Below, piece by piece: positions 60,902 through 64,000 of a stretch of DNA of 64,000 nucleotides. The notes beneath the pieces are model-generated. The model was not told the DNA's origin. It worked only from the letters and a program-made list of their open reading frames with translations, and did not search any database. Numbering within the stretch: position 1 is the stretch's first letter; each line of letters begins with the position of its first letter. The stretch lies in assembly GCF_000511385.1 (NCBI RefSeq), contig NC_023137.1, positions 1,061,001 to 1,125,000 of the forward strand. Reading direction: 5' to 3'. The translations under genes were made by a program, and so were the position numbers. This stretch comes from Phaeobacter gallaeciensis DSM 26640. Lineage in GTDB: Bacteria; Pseudomonadota; Alphaproteobacteria; Rhodobacterales; Rhodobacteraceae.

Positions 60902-63260
60902 CAATCTGTCTCCAAAAGTCGGGGTTCTGGCGGTAATCCGCGCCGACGAGAGCCTCGCCTTTTTCCATGCCGCCAAGGATCGTGAGGTAGGGTCCAAGGG
61001 CGCTCAGATCAGCGTCGATCACCACAGAGCCTTGATCGTCGCGCACCAGCGCCAAACGGGAGTTGCTGCCTGTGCCGAGCAATACGCTCAGCTCTTTGTC
61101 AGTGAGCCCCAGCATCGTGTAATCGCTGGCCGAGGCGCGGATGTTAGGAAGCAGGAGCTGCGTCGGAACAGCCTCGATAATCGTCTTGCCGGTGCGGGTT
61201 TTCTCAAGCTGGCTTGCGTATTGGGTCATCATCACGACGACCGCGTTCTGTTTCCGCGCGGTCACGAGCCAGTTGCTCAGCCGGTCTGCGAAATAGGGAT
61301 TGTCCAGCGCCTTCCAGGCCTCATCGATGATGATCAAAGTCGGTTTGCGGTCCTCGATCACGCGCTCCACCCGCCGAAACAGGTAGGACAGGACCGCCAT
61401 GCGCTCTTTCTCGCTTTGGCTGTCGAGAATGCCGGTCAGGTCGAACCCCACGACATCACCATCGAGCGAGAAGGTATCTTCAGAACTTTGCCCAAAAATC
61501 CAACCGTAGCGACCTTCAGCGGTCCACTCCTGTATCCGTTCGAACAGATCCCCTTCGTCTGCCCCCGCCACAAAGAGGGAGGCCAGGTCTTGCCAGTTGC
61601 GCAGGGCGGCATCGCTCGCCCCGGCGTTCTGGCGCACCACTTCTTGGATGCGATTGATCTGAACAGGGCTCAGGGGCTTGTCAGCGCGATGCAGCAGCGT
61701 GGCCAACCAATCGGATAGCCAAGCTTGGCCGCGCCCATCGATTTCGGTGCGGAGCGGGTTCAGACCGGTTGCTTCACCTGCCTTGATGGCGCTGTAGCGC
61801 CCGCCATTGGCGCGCACCGCCATTTCCATGCCCGCGCGATAGTCGAAGACAAAGACGCGCGCGTCGCAGCGACGGGCTTGGGTCATGAGGAAGGCCGACA
61901 GCACTGACTTGCCTGAGCCAGGACGGCCGAGGATCAAGGTGTGCCCGCCCGTCGGCTCTTTGTCTGGCTGACCCGTCTCATGGTAGTTGAACAGGAAGCC
62001 CGAACGCTCCGGCGTTGGGAATAGGGTAATTGGCTTGCCCCAAGGCACTCTATCACCCGGCTTGCCCAGTTGACCGCGATGTAGCGCCGCGAGATCGGCA
62101 AAGTTCGTGTTGGTGATTGCGGCCTTGCGGCTGCGCATCTGCCCATTGCCCGGATGCTGCGCGAAATAGTGGGTGCGCGCCGCAAAGCTCTCGTTCACCA
62201 GATTGACGCCTTCACTGGCTGCGATATTGCGTACCTCGGCCGCCATGGCTTCCAGCTTTTCTTTGCTCTCGGCGAAAACCGTGACGGTCATGTGATGATC
62301 GCCAAAACTAAGCCGCTTTGATTCAAGATCGTCCAGCGCGTCGACCAGTTCTTCAGCAAGGGAAATCGCCCCATCATCGCTGGCCTTCATCAGGCGCTGT
62401 TGCCGCTTGATCCGGCTGGCCATGATGTTGCCGTTGATCGGTGTGAAGGAGTGCGTGACTACCATGTCGACGGGCAGGTTCAGCTCATCGAACATGGTGC
62501 AGTTGGTTTTGGCCGGATAGGTCTTGATCGCAAAGCTGGTGCCAAACCGCTTGCTCGCCGTCCCATCGTCGAGCATAAAGCCTCGCCCCTGAAACGTGGT
62601 GCGCGTGTTCGCCACATCCTCCGCAATGATGCCAAAGCGGGATTTTGCGTAAAGCGACCGTTCCTGACCGATGTTGAGCGCCCCGAGGAACCCGAGTAGC
62701 TCGCCGCATTCAGCGCCGAGCAGGCGCGGGTTCATCTCTGCAAAGGACGACAGCAGAAACCCGACGACCTCCTCGAGCTTGCGCAGTTGCTTGGCTGTCT
62801 GGTCTTTCAGGTGTGCGATGGAGTCTGAACGTTTCAGGCGCAGCCGCGCGCCGAGGGGCGGACGTTTCAGTACCGTGAGCGTGAGAGTCTTGTCCCGCAG
62901 ACCTGCCCGCGCCATTGCCATTTGCCAATGGCTGTCCAGGGCTTGGGCAAACCCCTCATCGGGCACTGGTGGCAAGGCGGTCTCAATCGCTTTTGAGACC
63001 TTATGTACGTAGAAACTGTATTCCGGCCCGATCTGCGCGATGATCGCAGCAAAGAGGGCGCGGATCTTCTCCAGATGCGCGTCATCGCTGGTCATGCTGT
63101 TGACGCCGTCAAGACGGATGCACTGGAACAGTGCATTGCCGCGCGTGCGGATCGTCACATCTTTCACGAGACTGATATAGGGAAGCATGCTGGCCATCGG
63201 GCGCTCTTGGCGCGCCCAGTCCGGCAGCATGGCAAGATCATCCGAAGGATCACGGAGCAT
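60894..63260 (-). CDS. virB4: VirB4 secretion ATPase
   Basis: This 788-residue ATPase has the CagE/TrbE/VirB N-terminal region (about residues 150-400) and a RecA-like domain with Walker A GRPGSGKSVLSAFL near residue 445, Walker B LIIIDEAWKALDNP near 640 and MMTQYASQLEKT after it. It drives pilin handling and assembly. It overlaps virB3 by 11 bases. It is full length, with no visible damage. Confidence 0.93.
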   Translation of the reverse strand: MLRDPSDDLAMLPDWARQERPMASMLPYISLVKDVTIRTRGNALFQCIRLDGVNSMTSDDAHLEKIRALFAAIIAQIGPEYSFYVHKVSKAIETALPPVPDEGFAQALDSHWQMAMARAGLRDKTLTLTVLKRPPLGARLRLKRSDSIAHLKDQTAKQLRKLEEVVGFLLSSFAEMNPRLLGAECGELLGFLGALNIGQERSLYAKSRFGIIAEDVANTRTTFQGRGFMLDDGTASKRFGTSFAIKTYPAKTNCTMFDELNLPVDMVVTHSFTPINGNIMASRIKRQQRLMKASDDGAISLAEELVDALDDLESKRLSFGDHHMTVTVFAESKEKLEAMAAEVRNIAASEGVNLVNESFAARTHYFAQHPGNGQMRSRKAAITNTNFADLAALHRGQLGKPGDRVPWGKPITLFPTPERSGFLFNYHETGQPDKEPTGGHTLILGRPGSGKSVLSAFLMTQARRCDARVFVFDYRAGMEMAVRANGGRYSAIKAGEATGLNPLRTEIDGRGQAWLSDWLATLLHRADKPLSPVQINRIQEVVRQNAGASDAALRNWQDLASLFVAGADEGDLFERIQEWTAEGRYGWIFGQSSEDTFSLDGDVVGFDLTGILDSQSEKERMAVLSYLFRRVERVIEDRKPTLIIIDEAWKALDNPYFADRLSNWLVTARKQNAVVVMMTQYASQLEKTRTGKTIIEAVPTQLLLPNIRASASDYTMLGLTDKELSVLLGTGSNSRLALVRDDQGSVVIDADLSALGPYLTILGGMEKGEALVGADYRQNPDFWRQIDA

Positions 63261-63528
63261 AGCTGTCCCCTGAATGGATCTTGCGATTTGGCGTCGGGGG
63301 CGTTTCCTGCAGCGCGGTGACCATCACCTCAAGAAAGGCCGGATCCCAATCCGCTGCTTTCCACAGCGCTGGATAGGCCAGAGCGGCGATGATGATCACC
63401 GGCCAGCTCTGGACCCAAAGAAACAGCAACACAAACCCAAAGAGCCAGACCATAGCGTACATGATCGGCAAGCCGATGAGCTTTGGCGGCCGGATCAGAC
63501 CGAGGAAGAGGCGGGTTTGCGTAGCCAT
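63250..63528 (-). CDS. virB3: VirB3 inner-membrane protein
   Basis: This 92-residue protein has two adjacent hydrophobic stretches (LIGLPIMYAMVWLFGFVLLF, WPVIIIAALAYPALWKAADW) after a short basic N-terminus (RLFLGLIRPPK), the VirB3 form. It lies between virB2 (7 bases) and virB4 (overlap). It works together with VirB4 in pilus biogenesis. Confidence 0.9.
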   Translation of the reverse strand: MATQTRLFLGLIRPPKLIGLPIMYAMVWLFGFVLLFLWVQSWPVIIIAALAYPALWKAADWDPAFLEVMVTALQETPPTPNRKIHSGDSYAP

Positions 63529-63535
63529 GCCGAAT

Positions 63536-63826
63536 TTACGCGCCCCAGATCGCGGTCACGATGGTCGGTGCAGCTGCGATCCCTGCAATGGCGACCAGAA
63601 CCCAGAGAGCCTGGCGGAAGTCGAGAATGCCGAAGAGCCAGGAGAGGAACACACCGATCAAGGCCAAGGTGCCGATGACTATGCCCAAGGGGCCGGTGAT
63701 CGTGTCGACGATACCTTGCAACAGGTTCTGCACCGGCGAGAGGTCGATGCTTTGCGCAAAGGCGGGGTTGGCAATCATCAAGCTGGCCAGAGCCAGCGAC
63801 AGGATCGTGCGGAATTGTGTGTACAT
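63536..63826 (-). CDS. virB2: VirB2/TrbC-type pilin
   Basis: This 96-residue prepilin has a long signal peptide (FRTILSLALASLMIANPAFA), leaving a mature pilin of about 70 residues with two hydrophobic helices (GPLGIVIGTLALIGVFLSWL and FRQALWVLVAIAGIAAAPTI). This is the major subunit of the conjugative pilus. One base overlaps the virB1 stop (TGATG). Confidence 0.9.
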   Translation of the reverse strand: MYTQFRTILSLALASLMIANPAFAQSIDLSPVQNLLQGIVDTITGPLGIVIGTLALIGVFLSWLFGILDFRQALWVLVAIAGIAAAPTIVTAIWGA

Positions 63827-64000
63827 CAGGAGGCTCCAGTCAGTCGATCACGCACGGCCATGACGCGGCGCACGTGATTTTGGGTTTCTTGGTAGGGAGG
63901 AATGCCGCCATAGCGCGCGACCGCGTCTGGCCCGGCGTTATAGGCGGCAAGTGCCAGTTCAGGCGTGCCAAAGCGCGACAACATCATCAGAAGGTACCGG
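63826..64000 (-). CDS. virB1: VirB1-type lytic transglycosylase, C-terminal part
   Basis: The minus-strand frame is open from the window edge to a TGA at 63826-63828. The last 57 residues include LALAAYNAGPDAVARYGG and PPYQETQNHVRRVM, the conserved end of SLT-domain transglycosylases. The start lies outside the window. Its place ahead of virB2 is that of virB1, which opens the peptidoglycan for the secretion channel. It is a different gene from the transglycosylase at 59602-60750. Confidence 0.8.
   Translation of the reverse strand, partial: RYLLMMLSRFGTPELALAAYNAGPDAVARYGGIPPYQETQNHVRRVMAVRDRLTGAS

Noticed and set aside
60783..61718. 311-residue plus-strand open frame
   Set aside because: It is antisense to virB4, which has intact Walker motifs.
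1..64000. CRISPR array or rRNA genes
   Set aside because: No regularly spaced repeats of array type and no rRNA-like sequence were seen in the window.

Overview
The window looks like a chromosome of an alphaproteobacterium of the Rhodobacteraceae (roseobacter) type. The evidence is the high-GC coding style, runs of overlapping ATGA start/stop junctions, a tripartite tricarboxylate transporter, a Ti/VirB-type conjugation system, and a 2-aminobenzoyl-CoA type aromatic operon. No species call is possible from the sequence alone.

Four regions can be separated. (1) 1-14470, chromosomal backbone: the 3' end of ptsP, an operon for CoA-dependent breakdown of an aromatic acid (probably 2-aminobenzoate: flavin monooxygenase/OYE fusion, SDR, MarR, enoyl-CoA hydratase, acyl-CoA dehydrogenase, aryl-CoA ligase), then a surface-glycan style locus with two glycosyltransferase genes, one a 1115-residue three-domain protein, and a sulfotransferase. 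(2) 14738-33669, left arm of an integrated conjugative element. It opens with a 47-nt 3' fragment of a tRNA-Cys gene (a probable attachment site), then carries a winged-helix protein with internal DNA repeats, a hipBA module with three phased operators, a LysR-controlled cluster (thioredoxin-fold protein, two metallo-beta-lactamase-fold proteins, SnoaL-like protein, DoxX, intradiol dioxygenase), an ardC gene split by a RIT element (three tandem tyrosine recombinases), a candidate oriT, mobC, relaxase and the coupling protein virD4.

(3) 33645-53760, cargo lying between virD4 and the virB genes. It is bordered on the left by an IS1182-family element that clips the end of virD4, and on the right by a remnant of an IS3-type transposase. 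The cargo holds gntR-tctCBA with a divergent PDC-lactonase-like amidohydrolase; a LysR/MBL/TetR/peroxiredoxin block with four successive SnoaL-fold genes; and an amino-acid type operon (nhaC, EamA exporter, ornithine cyclodeaminase, arginase family, M20 amidohydrolase) with a divergent GcvA-like LysR and a YjiH-family membrane protein. (4) 53979-64000, a virB operon on the minus strand (virB1 partial, 2, 3, 4, small lipoprotein, a second lytic transglycosylase, 5, 8, 9, 10, 11, DUF4177-like, 6). It runs off the right end of the window.

Taken together, regions 2-4 read as an integrative and conjugative element. The relaxosome and coupling protein are on the left, the mating-pair apparatus is on the right, and scavenging or detoxification cargo is loaded between them. 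The intact tRNA-Cys and the element's own integrase are expected beyond position 64000. The observations most worth following are the in-frame, precisely reversible RIT insertion directly behind the HExxH codons of ardC; the nested palindromes upstream of mobC; the three 27-bp-phased hipBA operators; the repeated pairing of MBL-fold with SnoaL-fold proteins in two cargo blocks; and the lytic transglycosylase that shares a VirB5-like mature N-terminus.
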